33,364 bases of DNA, taken from the NCBI GenBank assembly GCA_017416325.1, contig JAFQCV010000014.1:1-33364 (forward strand), given 5' to 3'. The notes under the pieces are model-generated. The model was not told where the DNA came from and did not search any database. It worked only from the letters and a program-made list of their open reading frames with translations. Position 1 is the stretch's first letter; each line of letters begins with the position of its first letter. Below, one piece after another: positions 6,620 through 14,121 of the stretch. This stretch comes from Oscillospiraceae bacterium. GTDB lineage: Bacteria > Bacillota > Clostridia > Oscillospirales > Oscillospiraceae. The position numbers were made by a program, and so were the translations under genes.

Positions 6620-7576
6620 ATGAAAAACACAATTGCGGAAAAGGGTCAGAAAAAACTGATGACCCCCAACCAGCGTTATTGGATGAATATCTGGAAGCAC
6701 CGTGAGTTTTACATGTTCTGCATTCCCGGCATCATCTGTTCGCTGATTTTCCAGTACTATCCTATGTACGGCGTTCTGATGGCGTTCAAGAACGTTAAGA
6801 TCGGTATGACGGTTACAGAAGGCGCATGGTACGGTCTGCGGCATTTTGAGCGTCTGTTTAAGCTACCTGGCTTTACGGACTATCTCTGGAATACGATAGA
6901 CCTCAACTTTACCTTGCTGTTCTTCAGCTTCCCGGCAGCGCTGCTTCTGGCGATCATGATGCATAACAGCCCGTCCAAAAAACTGAAGGCATTTACCCAG
7001 ACGGCTACATATCTGCCCCATATGCTGTCCATGGTCGTTATTGTCTCTTTGCTCAATACCTTCCTGAACAACTCCTGGGGTCTGGTGAATATCCTGCTGA
7101 AGAACTTGGGTATGGAGAAGATCTACTTCTTCGAGGAAAGGGCCTGGTTTAAGCCCTTGTACTTAGGCTCGTCTATCTGGGCAGGCTGCGGCTACAGTGC
7201 TATCGTGTATCTGGCATCCCTGTCCGCTATCGACCAGTCTGTTGTGGAAGCCGCCACCATTGACGGTGCCAGCAAGCTTCAGCGGATGTGGCATATCGAC
7301 CTGAAGCTGATCATGCCTACCATCGTTACCATGCTGCTGCTGAATCTGGGTAAGATCATGGGCGCGGCCAGTGTGGAAAAGCTCATACTGCTGCAGAACC
7401 AGGTCAACCTGCGTTGGACAGAAACCATCGGTACATTTGTTTACAGAATGGGTATGATCGACCATCAGTATGGCTTCTCCACGGCAGTGAACCTGTTCAA
7501 TACGGCGTGTAACCTGCTGATGCTGTTCACTTCCAACTGGTTCGCCAAGAAGGTCACCAAGACCTCCTTGTTCTGA
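6620..7576 (+). CDS. Sugar ABC transporter permease, LplB-like
   Basis: A 318-residue inner-membrane permease of the LplB/YteP group (binding-protein-dependent transport systems). After a short basic N-terminus it has about six membrane segments, the first near residues 27-50 (FCIPGIICSLIFQYYPMYGV). The cytoplasmic EAA loop that docks the ATPase reads VVEAATIDGASKLQRMW (about 211-227), followed by LIMPTI. The ATG at 6620 is preferred over upstream in-frame starts because GAAAGGGG precedes it and the promoter lies inside the upstream extension. It is the first gene of permease-permease-binding protein-binding protein. No ATPase gene is present nearby; systems of this type commonly use a shared MsmK-like ATPase encoded elsewhere. 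Known relatives take up oligosaccharides; the substrate here is unknown. Confidence 0.9.
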   Translation: MKNTIAEKGQKKLMTPNQRYWMNIWKHREFYMFCIPGIICSLIFQYYPMYGVLMAFKNVKIGMTVTEGAWYGLRHFERLFKLPGFTDYLWNTIDLNFTLLFFSFPAALLLAIMMHNSPSKKLKAFTQTATYLPHMLSMVVIVSLLNTFLNNSWGLVNILLKNLGMEKIYFFEERAWFKPLYLGSSIWAGCGYSAIVYLASLSAIDQSVVEAATIDGASKLQRMWHIDLKLIMPTIVTMLLLNLGKIMGAASVEKLILLQNQVNLRWTETIGTFVYRMGMIDHQYGFSTAVNLFNTACNLLMLFTSNWFAKKVTKTSLF

Positions 7577-7629
7577 TTACCTCCCGGCGGTTGAATTTGA
7601 ATTTTTGAATAATAGGGAGGATTTTATCC

Positions 7630-8544
7630 ATGTCTACGAAACTTAAGAAAAGTAAAATCGGCAAGACCAGAGGTGATAAGATCACCGATGTAGTGATCTG
7701 TGCCATCATGGTGTTTATGTCTGTCGTCGCGATCTATCCTTTGTGGTACACCATTATCGCGTCTCTTTCCAACCCCAATCTGGTCAACAACGGTGAAGTT
7801 GTTTTGTGGCCTAAGGACATTACCTTCATCGGTTATGAGGCCATGTTCGAGAACAAGTCTCTTTGGCGGGGCTATCTGAACACTTTCGAGTATACCGTTG
7901 TAGGTACTCTCCTGAACCTGGCGGTGACTGTTCCTGCAGGCTATGCTTTGTCCCGTAAGTCTCTGCCTTACCGGGGCCTCATCCTGGCTTTCTTCATGGT
8001 GCCTATGTACTTCAGCGGCGGTATGATCGCCTCGTTCCTGGTCATCAGTGAGCTGGGCCTGTATGATACCTTCTGGGTCATGGTCATTCCCCACGGCATT
8101 ACCACCTTCAACATGATCGTTTGCCGGAACTACTTTACCAGCAACATTCCGGATTCGCTGTTTGAGTCTGCCACTCTGGACGGTGCCAGTGTTACCCAGT
8201 TCTTCTTTAAGTTTGTCATTCCCCTGTCCAAGCCCATCATCGCGGTTTTGACCCTGTATTTTGCGATCCCCCAGTGGAACAACTACATGAATGGCTTGCT
8301 ATACATCAATGACCCCAAGAAGCAGACCCTGCAGTACATCATCCGGTCTATCACTTCTTCGGACGTGAAGCAGGATCTTGCCGATCCTACCGTGGATCCT
8401 GATGAGCTGCGTGAGGCCCAGATCAAGGCCGGTGTTATGAAGTACTCGGTTATCATTGTGGCAGCCCTGCCTCTGTATATCCTGTATCCTGCCGTGCAGA
8501 AGTACCTCATCGGCGGTATGATGGTGGGTGCTGTTAAGGAGTAA
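7630..8544 (+). CDS. Sugar ABC transporter permease, LplC/YtcP-like
   Basis: A 304-residue second permease, partner of the upstream LplB-like protein. It has six predicted membrane segments, the first at about residues 20-40 (VVICAIMVFMSVVAIYPLW). The EAA loop is LFESATLDGASVTQFFF (about 178-194), followed by VIPLSKPII. The C-terminal LIGGMMVGAVKE tail is typical of the YtcP/LplC group. It lies 53 bases after the first permease, with TAGGGAGG before the ATG, in the same operon. The two permeases together form the translocation pore for one sugar importer. Length and motifs are intact. Confidence 0.92.
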   Translation: MSTKLKKSKIGKTRGDKITDVVICAIMVFMSVVAIYPLWYTIIASLSNPNLVNNGEVVLWPKDITFIGYEAMFENKSLWRGYLNTFEYTVVGTLLNLAVTVPAGYALSRKSLPYRGLILAFFMVPMYFSGGMIASFLVISELGLYDTFWVMVIPHGITTFNMIVCRNYFTSNIPDSLFESATLDGASVTQFFFKFVIPLSKPIIAVLTLYFAIPQWNNYMNGLLYINDPKKQTLQYIIRSITSSDVKQDLADPTVDPDELREAQIKAGVMKYSVIIVAALPLYILYPAVQKYLIGGMMVGAVKE

Positions 8545-8557
8545 TTTCCCCCACAAG

Positions 8558-8609
8558 CCTGTTGATATCCCGATATGTTCGGGTGATCATATTATGAATT
8601 TCAAGGAGG
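8558..8609 (+). promoter_or_regulatory. Intercistronic leader, copy 1
   Basis: The stretch before the first binding-protein gene contains a hairpin GATATCCCG (8564-8572) with CGGGTGATC (8580-8588), then CATATTATGAA and AAGGAGG. Nearly the same leader precedes the second binding-protein gene (about 10435-10488). Such a hairpin could protect the very abundant binding-protein mRNA from decay or slow read-through; this is inference. Confidence 0.45.
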
Positions 8610-8618
8610 AAAAACGAA

Positions 8619-10421
8619 ATGAGAAAGATTTCGAAGCTGCTGGCTTTGCTGTTGGCTCTGGTCATGGTCGTTTCTCTGTTCGCCGGCTGCGGCGAGAACG
8701 AAAATCCCGACCCCACCAAGAAGCCCAATAATACTGTCGGCAATAACGACCCGTCCACTCCTAAGGTTGAGTTCCCTCTGGAAGATCCCATCACCTTTAA
8801 GATGGGTGTCCGGGGTGAAAAGGACTATCAGGAGCTGATGGAAAAGTGCGAGTGGTACAAGTACCTGTGCGAAAAGACCAACGTATTTATCGAGTGCGTG
8901 GTTCTGGGCAGTGACGCTGCCGGCCGGCTGAACACATTGCTTGCCACGGGCTCTGCCCCTGACGTGGTTCTCGGACCCATTACCCTGACCTCTAACGATA
9001 TCATTACCATGGGCGATCAGGGCCATATCATTCCCCTGAACGAGTATGTCGAGGACAAGACCCTCATGCCCAACTATCAGCGTCTGCTGGAGGCTGTTCC
9101 CGAGGCACTGACTAAGATGGTGGCTCCCGACGGTAACATCTGGTCTCTGGCCGGTATCTCCAACACGCCGGCGACTTCCTGGGAGTCCCCCCTGACGGTC
9201 AACATTGACTGGCTGAAGCAGGTCCCCGGCTACGAGGACGGTAAGACCTTCCCCAAGGACCTTGAGGAATTCACCGATGTTCTGCGGTACTTCCGGGATC
9301 ACGACATGAACGGCAACGGCGACCCCACGGACGAGATCCCCTTCCTGATGGTCTCCAGCTCCCGCGCGCCCGCTGACGCCGCAGCAAACCTCCAGGGCTT
9401 GATGAACCTGTGGGGCATCAGCACCAAGGACGGCGACAACGACTACTACGTCCACATCGATGAGGACGATAATGTCACCCTGGCTCCCACCACCGAAAAC
9501 TACCGTGACTGCCTGCGTTGGGTCCAGAAATGGTATAAGGAAGGCCTCTTGTGGGAGAACTTCTTCGCATCCGTTTCCAGCGCGGAGTTTAGTAATGTCA
9601 GCGGCAACACCGTTGCCAAGTGGGGCTTCTTTAACGGCGCGAACTGGTTCAACAACGGTCCCCTGCTCCCCGACCGTACCACGCCCTGGCGGGACGCTCA
9701 GACCCTGGTTGACCCCTTCGACACCGGCTACGATGTTACCTACTATGTTAACCCCGCTCAGACCGGCAACCTGAACAACTTTACTGTTTTCAGCACCTGT
9801 GAGAACCCTGAGATCCTGCTTGCCTGGTATGACCAGTTCCTGTCTCTGGAAGGCACCCTGGCTGTGACCAACGGTATGAGCAACGAATGGGAACGCTACG
9901 CAGATGCGGAAGACTACCGGGCATACTATGAAGCATATCCCACCTGGCATAAGGATGAGAACGGCAAATACGTATATCCCAGCCTGGATCTGGACTATAA
10001 GGATATGAAGCAATGGGATGCCGACCTGTACGACAGATACCTGGAAGATCATCCTACCTGGGGTCAGATCTTCAACCTCAACTCTGTCTTCAAGGGCGTT
10101 ACTCCGGATGAGTATCTCACGGATTGGTCGGATCACGAGTATTCTGAGACCAGAGTGCTGGGTAAGTGGATGGAGGACCATCCCGAATACTTCGACCACA
10201 ATATCTGGCCCCGTCCCTATGCTACTGTTGAGGAAGCTGAGGAATTGGTCATGCTGTGGCCCAGCGTCAAGCGCGTTATCGGCGACTGGGAGGTCGAATT
10301 CATTAAGGGCGAGAAGTCCCTGGATGATGACTGGGAAGACTACCAGCAGGATCTGATCGATGCCGGCAGTGAAGATATGATCGAGTACCTGCAGGCCATG
10401 TGGGACCGCAATAACGAGTGA
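8619..10421 (+). CDS. Extracellular sugar-binding lipoprotein 1
   Basis: A 600-residue solute-binding lipoprotein of the LplA-like family that pairs with LplB/LplC permeases. It has a lipoprotein signal peptide (MRKISKLLALLL...) with lipobox LFAGC and the lipidated Cys at 24, so it should sit on the outer face of the membrane. An acidic Asn/Pro-rich linker (about 25-48) follows. The mature domain shows family features such as TFKMGVRGEKDYQELMEKC, PDVVLGPITL and an aromatic, Trp-rich C-terminal half (WGIST, WVQKWYKEGLLWENFF) likely to line a sugar pocket. AAGGAGG precedes the ATG. The downstream gene is a close paralogue. The length (about 600) exceeds the classical ~420-450 maltose-binding type but is normal for this group. 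The ligand is unknown. Confidence 0.93.
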   Translation: MRKISKLLALLLALVMVVSLFAGCGENENPDPTKKPNNTVGNNDPSTPKVEFPLEDPITFKMGVRGEKDYQELMEKCEWYKYLCEKTNVFIECVVLGSDAAGRLNTLLATGSAPDVVLGPITLTSNDIITMGDQGHIIPLNEYVEDKTLMPNYQRLLEAVPEALTKMVAPDGNIWSLAGISNTPATSWESPLTVNIDWLKQVPGYEDGKTFPKDLEEFTDVLRYFRDHDMNGNGDPTDEIPFLMVSSSRAPADAAANLQGLMNLWGISTKDGDNDYYVHIDEDDNVTLAPTTENYRDCLRWVQKWYKEGLLWENFFASVSSAEFSNVSGNTVAKWGFFNGANWFNNGPLLPDRTTPWRDAQTLVDPFDTGYDVTYYVNPAQTGNLNNFTVFSTCENPEILLAWYDQFLSLEGTLAVTNGMSNEWERYADAEDYRAYYEAYPTWHKDENGKYVYPSLDLDYKDMKQWDADLYDRYLEDHPTWGQIFNLNSVFKGVTPDEYLTDWSDHEYSETRVLGKWMEDHPEYFDHNIWPRPYATVEEAEELVMLWPSVKRVIGDWEVEFIKGEKSLDDDWEDYQQDLIDAGSEDMIEYLQAMWDRNNE

Positions 10422-10434
10422 TCGGAGATCATAA

Positions 10435-10488
10435 CCTGTTGATACCCCGATATTTCCGGGTTGTCATATTATAAACATTCAAGGAGGA
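10435..10488 (+). promoter_or_regulatory. Intercistronic leader, copy 2
   Basis: This is the counterpart of 8558-8609. It has hairpin GATACCCCG (10441-10449) with CGGGTTGTC (10457-10465), CATATTATAAA, then AAGGAGG. The stem is kept, with changes on both sides, which supports a conserved structure duplicated together with the gene. Confidence 0.45.
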
Positions 10489-10495
10489 ATATGAA

Positions 10496-12283
10496 ATGAA
10501 GAAACTGTCAAAATTGTTGGTTTTGCTGTTGTCTTTGGTCATGATCGTGTCATTGTTTGCAGGCTGTAAGCCCGCTGACACGGATCCGTCTGATGACGAT
10601 GGCAGCAATCCCTCCCAAAACGCCCCCAGTGTTGTATTCCCCCTGGAGCAACCCGTTACCTTTAAGATGGGTGTTCGAGGCGAGAAGGACTATCAGGAAC
10701 TGATGGAAAAGTGCGAGTGGTATAAGTACCTGTGCGAGAAAACCAACGTATTCATTGAGTGCGTGGTTTTGGGCAGCGATGCTGTCGGTAAACTGAATAC
10801 CTTGATCACCAATGGTACGCCTCCTGATGTGGTTCTCGGACCCATTACCCTGAGCTCCAGTGATGTTGTGGACTTGGGAAGTCAGGGCCGTCTCCTTTCT
10901 CTGAACAAGTATCTGGAAGATAAGACCCTCATGCCCAACTATCAGCGCCTGCTGGAGGCTGTTCCGGAAGCTCTGAAGAAGATGACAGCTCCCGACGGTA
11001 ACATTTGGTCTCTGGCCAGCATTAACAATTCTCCCGGTACTGCCTGGGAGTCCGCGCTGACTGTCAATATTGAGTGGCTGAAGCAGGTCCCCGGCTACGA
11101 GGACGGTAAGACCTTCCCCAAGAATCCTGAGGAATTCACCGAGGTTCTGCGTTACTTTAAGGCGCACGACATGAACGGCAACGGCGACGCCACGGACGAG
11201 ATCCCCTTCCTGATGGTCTCCAGCTCCCGTTCGCCTGCTGACGCTCAGGCTAATTTGCAGGGTCTGATGCAGCTGTGGGGCATCGGCACCAAGGACGGCG
11301 ACAACGACTATTATGTCCATATTGACGATAATGATGTTGTTACCATCGCCCCCACCACCGAGAACTACCGCGACTGCCTGCGTTGGGTCCAGAAATGGTA
11401 CGACGAAGGCCTCCTGTGGGAGAACTTCTTTGCCAGTGTTAAGAATGCGGAATTTTCCGGTATCCATGGCAACGAGGTTGCTAAGTGGGGCTTCTATAAC
11501 GGTTCTGGCTGGCACTACAACGGCGATCTGCCCAACCGGAATCAGCCCTGGCGTGATGCTCAGACGATTGTTGAACCCTTTGACACCGGCTACGAGCCTC
11601 ATCTCTTCATCAACCCCGCTGTGACCGGCAACCTGAACGCCTTTACCGTGTTCAGCACCTGTAAGAATCCGGAGATCCTGCTTGCCTGGTATGACCAGTT
11701 CCTGTCTGTAGAGGGTACTCTGGCTGTGACCTACGGCATGAGCAACGAATGGGAGCGCTATGAGGATGCGGAGGATTACCGGGCATACTATGAGCAATAT
11801 CCCACCTGGTATAAGGATGAAAACGGCAAGTATACATTCCCTCAGCTGGAGCTGGATTATAAGGATCTGAAGGAATTCAATGCCGATCTGAATGACAAGA
11901 AACTGGCAGATCATACTGTCTGGGGTACGGTTTTTAATCTCAATGCTGTATGCAAGGGTGTGACTCCCGAGGAGTATCTTGACGGCTCCTGGCCCGCTGC
12001 TGAGTCTTCCAGTATTAGATTTAAGGGCCAGTGGATCGAGGATCATCCTGAGTACTTCGATTACAATGTATGGCCCCGCCCCTATTCCACAGCGGAGGAA
12101 GCCGAAGAATTGGTCACGCTGTGGCCCAGTGTCAAGCGCGTTATCGGCGACTGGGAGGTCCAATTCATTAAAGGCGAGAAGTCCCTGGATGCTGACTGGG
12201 AAGAGTACCAGCAGGATCTGAAGGATGCCGGCAGTGAACAGATGATTGAGATCCTGCAGGCTATGTGGGACCGTGTTAAGTAA
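10496..12283 (+). CDS. Extracellular sugar-binding lipoprotein 2 (tandem paralogue)
   Basis: A 595-residue paralogue of the preceding protein, colinear over its whole length. The signal peptide MKKLSKLLVLLLSLVMIVSL ends in lipobox LFAGC with the lipidated Cys at 24. The linker after it (PADTDPSDDDGSNPS) is unlike copy 1, whereas blocks such as TFKMGVRGEKDYQELMEKC, NWRDC-like NYRDCLRWVQKWY and WPSVKRVIGDWEV are almost the same. The two genes are nearly identical in nucleotide sequence in some blocks and clearly diverged in others. Divergence near residues 355-385 (NGSGWHYNGDLPNRNQ against NGANWFNNGPLLPDR) is where ligand preference might differ. It is the last gene of the operon, followed by two terminators. 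A single transporter served by two receptors is the simplest reading. Confidence 0.93.
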   Translation: MKKLSKLLVLLLSLVMIVSLFAGCKPADTDPSDDDGSNPSQNAPSVVFPLEQPVTFKMGVRGEKDYQELMEKCEWYKYLCEKTNVFIECVVLGSDAVGKLNTLITNGTPPDVVLGPITLSSSDVVDLGSQGRLLSLNKYLEDKTLMPNYQRLLEAVPEALKKMTAPDGNIWSLASINNSPGTAWESALTVNIEWLKQVPGYEDGKTFPKNPEEFTEVLRYFKAHDMNGNGDATDEIPFLMVSSSRSPADAQANLQGLMQLWGIGTKDGDNDYYVHIDDNDVVTIAPTTENYRDCLRWVQKWYDEGLLWENFFASVKNAEFSGIHGNEVAKWGFYNGSGWHYNGDLPNRNQPWRDAQTIVEPFDTGYEPHLFINPAVTGNLNAFTVFSTCKNPEILLAWYDQFLSVEGTLAVTYGMSNEWERYEDAEDYRAYYEQYPTWYKDENGKYTFPQLELDYKDLKEFNADLNDKKLADHTVWGTVFNLNAVCKGVTPEEYLDGSWPAAESSSIRFKGQWIEDHPEYFDYNVWPRPYSTAEEAEELVTLWPSVKRVIGDWEVQFIKGEKSLDADWEEYQQDLKDAGSEQMIEILQAMWDRVK

Positions 12284-12320
12284 AACAGCCGATATATTTC
12301 CTGTATAATCGATAATACCC

Positions 12321-12350
12321 AAGGAGGGGCCACCCGGCCCCTCCTTATTT
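12321..12350 (+). terminator. Terminator of the ABC operon
   Basis: An 11-base stem (AAGGAGGGGCC with GGCCCCTCCTT), an ACCC loop, then ATTTTT. The left arm contains the AAGGAGG that in the two upstream leaders is the ribosome binding site. Confidence 0.85.
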
Positions 12351-12361
12351 TTGCAGCGGTG

Positions 12362-12389
12362 CGATTGCCACCGGCAATCGTTTTATTTT
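12362..12389 (+). terminator. Second tandem terminator
   Basis: CGATTGCC (12362-12369), loop ACC, GGCAATCG (12373-12380), followed by TTTTATTTT. It backs up the first terminator and insulates the two-component genes from the operon. Confidence 0.75.
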
Positions 12390-12584
12390 GATTCGCTGCG
12401 CGGAGCACCACCCCCGGGGGAAGGTTCAACTCCTAGACAAACGGAAATTTGAAGGTTCAAACCCTGTAACGAATTGGGCGAAAAGAGATGGGCAACGAAT
12501 AGCAACAGATAGTCAGCTCCGAGGTTGTCAGTGGACATCGTCCGCCCGATAAGCGAAAATTGGCGAAAATATCCATATTGTAAA

Positions 12585-12612
12585 TTTTCTAGAAACAATT
12601 GCACAATTTCTA
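12585..12612. promoter_or_regulatory. Candidate regulator site upstream of the two-component genes
   Basis: An inverted pair TAGAAA (12590-12595) and TTTCTA (12607-12612). TGCACAATTTCTA (12600-12612) on the opposite strand reads TAGAAATTGTGCA, one base different from the site at 6530-6542. It ends 20 bases before the -35 box, close to the 21 bases seen at the ABC promoter. Confidence 0.5.
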
Positions 12613-12632
12613 TGTTTTTCCCTTTTGACCCA

Positions 12633-12661
12633 TTGATTTTCTGTGGAAACCTTGATAAAAT
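12633..12661 (+). promoter_or_regulatory. Promoter of the two-component genes
   Basis: TTGATT (12633-12638), a 17-base spacer, then TAAAAT (12656-12661), about 38 bases before the start codon. Confidence 0.6.
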
Positions 12662-12698
12662 ATGACATCATGCGGAGCGAACTGAAGGAGGCGGTGAA

Positions 12699-13316
12699 AT
12701 GGGCTTGCTACAACCGGAATTGCGCGCTGCGCGGCTTACTGCTTTACAAAATCAGATCACACCCCATTATATCGTCAATTCTCTGGATGCGATCCGAATG
12801 AAATTGCTTATGGACGGCCAGCCGGAAACGGCGGAGCTGGTTCACGCTCTGCAAAGCAGCCTCAAGACCTATGGTTTTTCTCCTTATGACCGGATCTCCC
12901 TGGCAGAGGAATTTGCCTTTTTGGAAAACAGCCTGAAATTTCACCAATTTCGTTTTTTGGGCAAGCTTAGCTGGGAAATGCAGTTGCCTTCTCCGCTGGA
13001 AGCTTTGCAGATTCCCCGGTTTTTGCTGCAGCCTTTGGTGGAAAATGCTGTCCGGCATGGCCTGAGTGCGGATATGCCCGACCCTAAGGTGCAGATCAAA
13101 GCTTGGCTGCAGAGGGATTTTCTCTGCCTGTGCGTATCCGATAACGGAAAAGGTTTTTCTGCGCTGGAAAATTTCCCGGGGATCGGACTTGCCAATGTCA
13201 AAGAGCGGCTGGGGCTTCTGTACGGTGACAGTGCCACGGTGGAGCTTATGTCTATTCCCGGTTCCGGTACTTCTGTTACTCTGCGGCTGCCGGAGAAAGG
13301 TGGTGGCGACCTGTGA
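12699..13316 (+). CDS. YesM/LytS-type histidine kinase core without sensor domain
   Basis: A 205-residue protein holding only the catalytic half of a YesM-type kinase. The phospho-acceptor box is LTALQNQITPHYIVNSLD (about 13-30, His23; families usually read NPHFLYN, so TPHYIVN is a variant). The ATPase domain follows, with N box LLQPLVENAVRHG (about 108-120), G1 box VSDNGKGF (about 146-153) and G2-like GIGLANVKERLG (about 162-173). Typical relatives are 450-600 residues with two membrane helices and an external sensor; here none is encoded. The start is well supported by AAGGAGG (12685-12691), and upstream DNA is a promoter region, not a lost 5' half. It overlaps the next gene by four bases. 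It must therefore get its signal inside the cell or from a partner protein, for example the YesL-like membrane protein; that link is speculative. Confidence 0.85.
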   Translation: MGLLQPELRAARLTALQNQITPHYIVNSLDAIRMKLLMDGQPETAELVHALQSSLKTYGFSPYDRISLAEEFAFLENSLKFHQFRFLGKLSWEMQLPSPLEALQIPRFLLQPLVENAVRHGLSADMPDPKVQIKAWLQRDFLCLCVSDNGKGFSALENFPGIGLANVKERLGLLYGDSATVELMSIPGSGTSVTLRLPEKGGGDL

Positions 13317-14107
13317 GTTACAGTGTTTTGATTATTGATGATGAGCCTATGCTGTGCATGGGGATCCAGGAAATGGTGGACTGGAAAAGCCACGGATTTT
13401 CCAAGATCGATATGCGCTTTAGCTACCAGGAGGGGCTGCAAGCCGCCCTTTCCGGTCATTATCATCTGGTTCTGTGCGATGTCCGGCTGCAGGAACAGAG
13501 CGGACTGAACATTGTTCGCCAGATGAAAGAACTGGGTGTTTCTTCCGCGGTGGTGATCATCAGCGCCTTTGCCGAATTCTCCTACGCCCAGACGGCATTG
13601 GAGCTGGGTGTGTTTCAGTACCTGCTGAAGCCGTTTCCCAAAGAGACACTGGAGGCCTGCTTGAACCGATTGGCATCCTGCCTCCCGAAACAAACTGTGG
13701 CGGAGGAGAGTCATGGGCATCCTGAAAGGCCGGACCGACGCCGCAGTAACCGGATCGACCGAATTGTGGAATATATCCATGATAACGCCTCCGATCCGTC
13801 CTTGTCCCTTTCAAGGGTCGCCAGCGCGTTTTATATGAACGCATCCTATTTGGGGCAGCGGTTTCACCAGCAGACCGGTGTGAAGTTTACCGATTATTTG
13901 AACCTGTACCGGATCGTAAAGGCTTGTGACCTGCTGTTAAATTCGCAGCTTTTGACCTACGAGATCAGCGAGATCGTAGGCTTCGGCAATATAAACTATT
14001 TCCACCGGGTATTCAAAAAGGTGACCGGTGTGGGTACAGAGGAGTTTCGCAAGAAAGCGCCCTTTGGGCAGGTGGAAACACCGAAGCTTCCTCAGGAGTT
14101 TCATTGA
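13313..14107 (+). CDS. YesN-type response regulator (REC + AraC helix-turn-helix)
   Basis: A 264-residue DNA-binding response regulator. The receiver domain covers about 1-125, with acidic pocket Asp9/Asp10, phospho-acceptor Asp56 (LCDVRL) and Lys106 (YLLKPF). The AraC-type double helix-turn-helix spans about 155-250 (ending EISEIVGFGNINYFHRVFKKVTG, the AraC signature). The start is a GTG whose bases overlap the TGA of the kinase gene, giving translational coupling and expected equal amounts of both proteins. Regulators of this type activate sugar ABC operons next to them. Here direct and inverted TAGAA sites at 6530-6578 and 12590-12612 are the natural candidates for its targets, implying control of the ABC operon and of itself. 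Confidence 0.92.
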   Translation: MSYSVLIIDDEPMLCMGIQEMVDWKSHGFSKIDMRFSYQEGLQAALSGHYHLVLCDVRLQEQSGLNIVRQMKELGVSSAVVIISAFAEFSYAQTALELGVFQYLLKPFPKETLEACLNRLASCLPKQTVAEESHGHPERPDRRRSNRIDRIVEYIHDNASDPSLSLSRVASAFYMNASYLGQRFHQQTGVKFTDYLNLYRIVKACDLLLNSQLLTYEISEIVGFGNINYFHRVFKKVTGVGTEEFRKKAPFGQVETPKLPQEFH

Positions 14108-14121
14108 AAGAAGGTAACACT

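Larger units (their letters stand above)
12284..12698. other. Intergenic region between the ABC operon and two-component genes
   Basis: It holds a degenerate third copy of the binding-protein leader (about 12290-12327), two terminators (12321-12350 and 12362-12389) and a CCCCCGGGGG palindrome (12411-12420). A single repeat-family end follows in inverted orientation (12436-12451), then the candidate regulator site (12585-12612) and the promoter of the two-component genes (12633-12661). GAAGGTTCAA-type strings near 12420 and 12451 resemble tRNA T arms, but no tRNA can be folded. Confidence 0.7.

Noticed and set aside
8601-12322. Very long minus-strand frames (532 and 590 codons) opposite the two binding-protein genes
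   Set aside because: They lie exactly antisense to two clear lipoprotein genes and appear in both paralogues because the codon use keeps the opposite frame open. They have no signal, family motif or ribosome binding site.
12405-12470. tRNA gene or fragment
   Set aside because: Two GGTTCAA-type strings look like T loops, but no acceptor, D or anticodon stems can be drawn around either.
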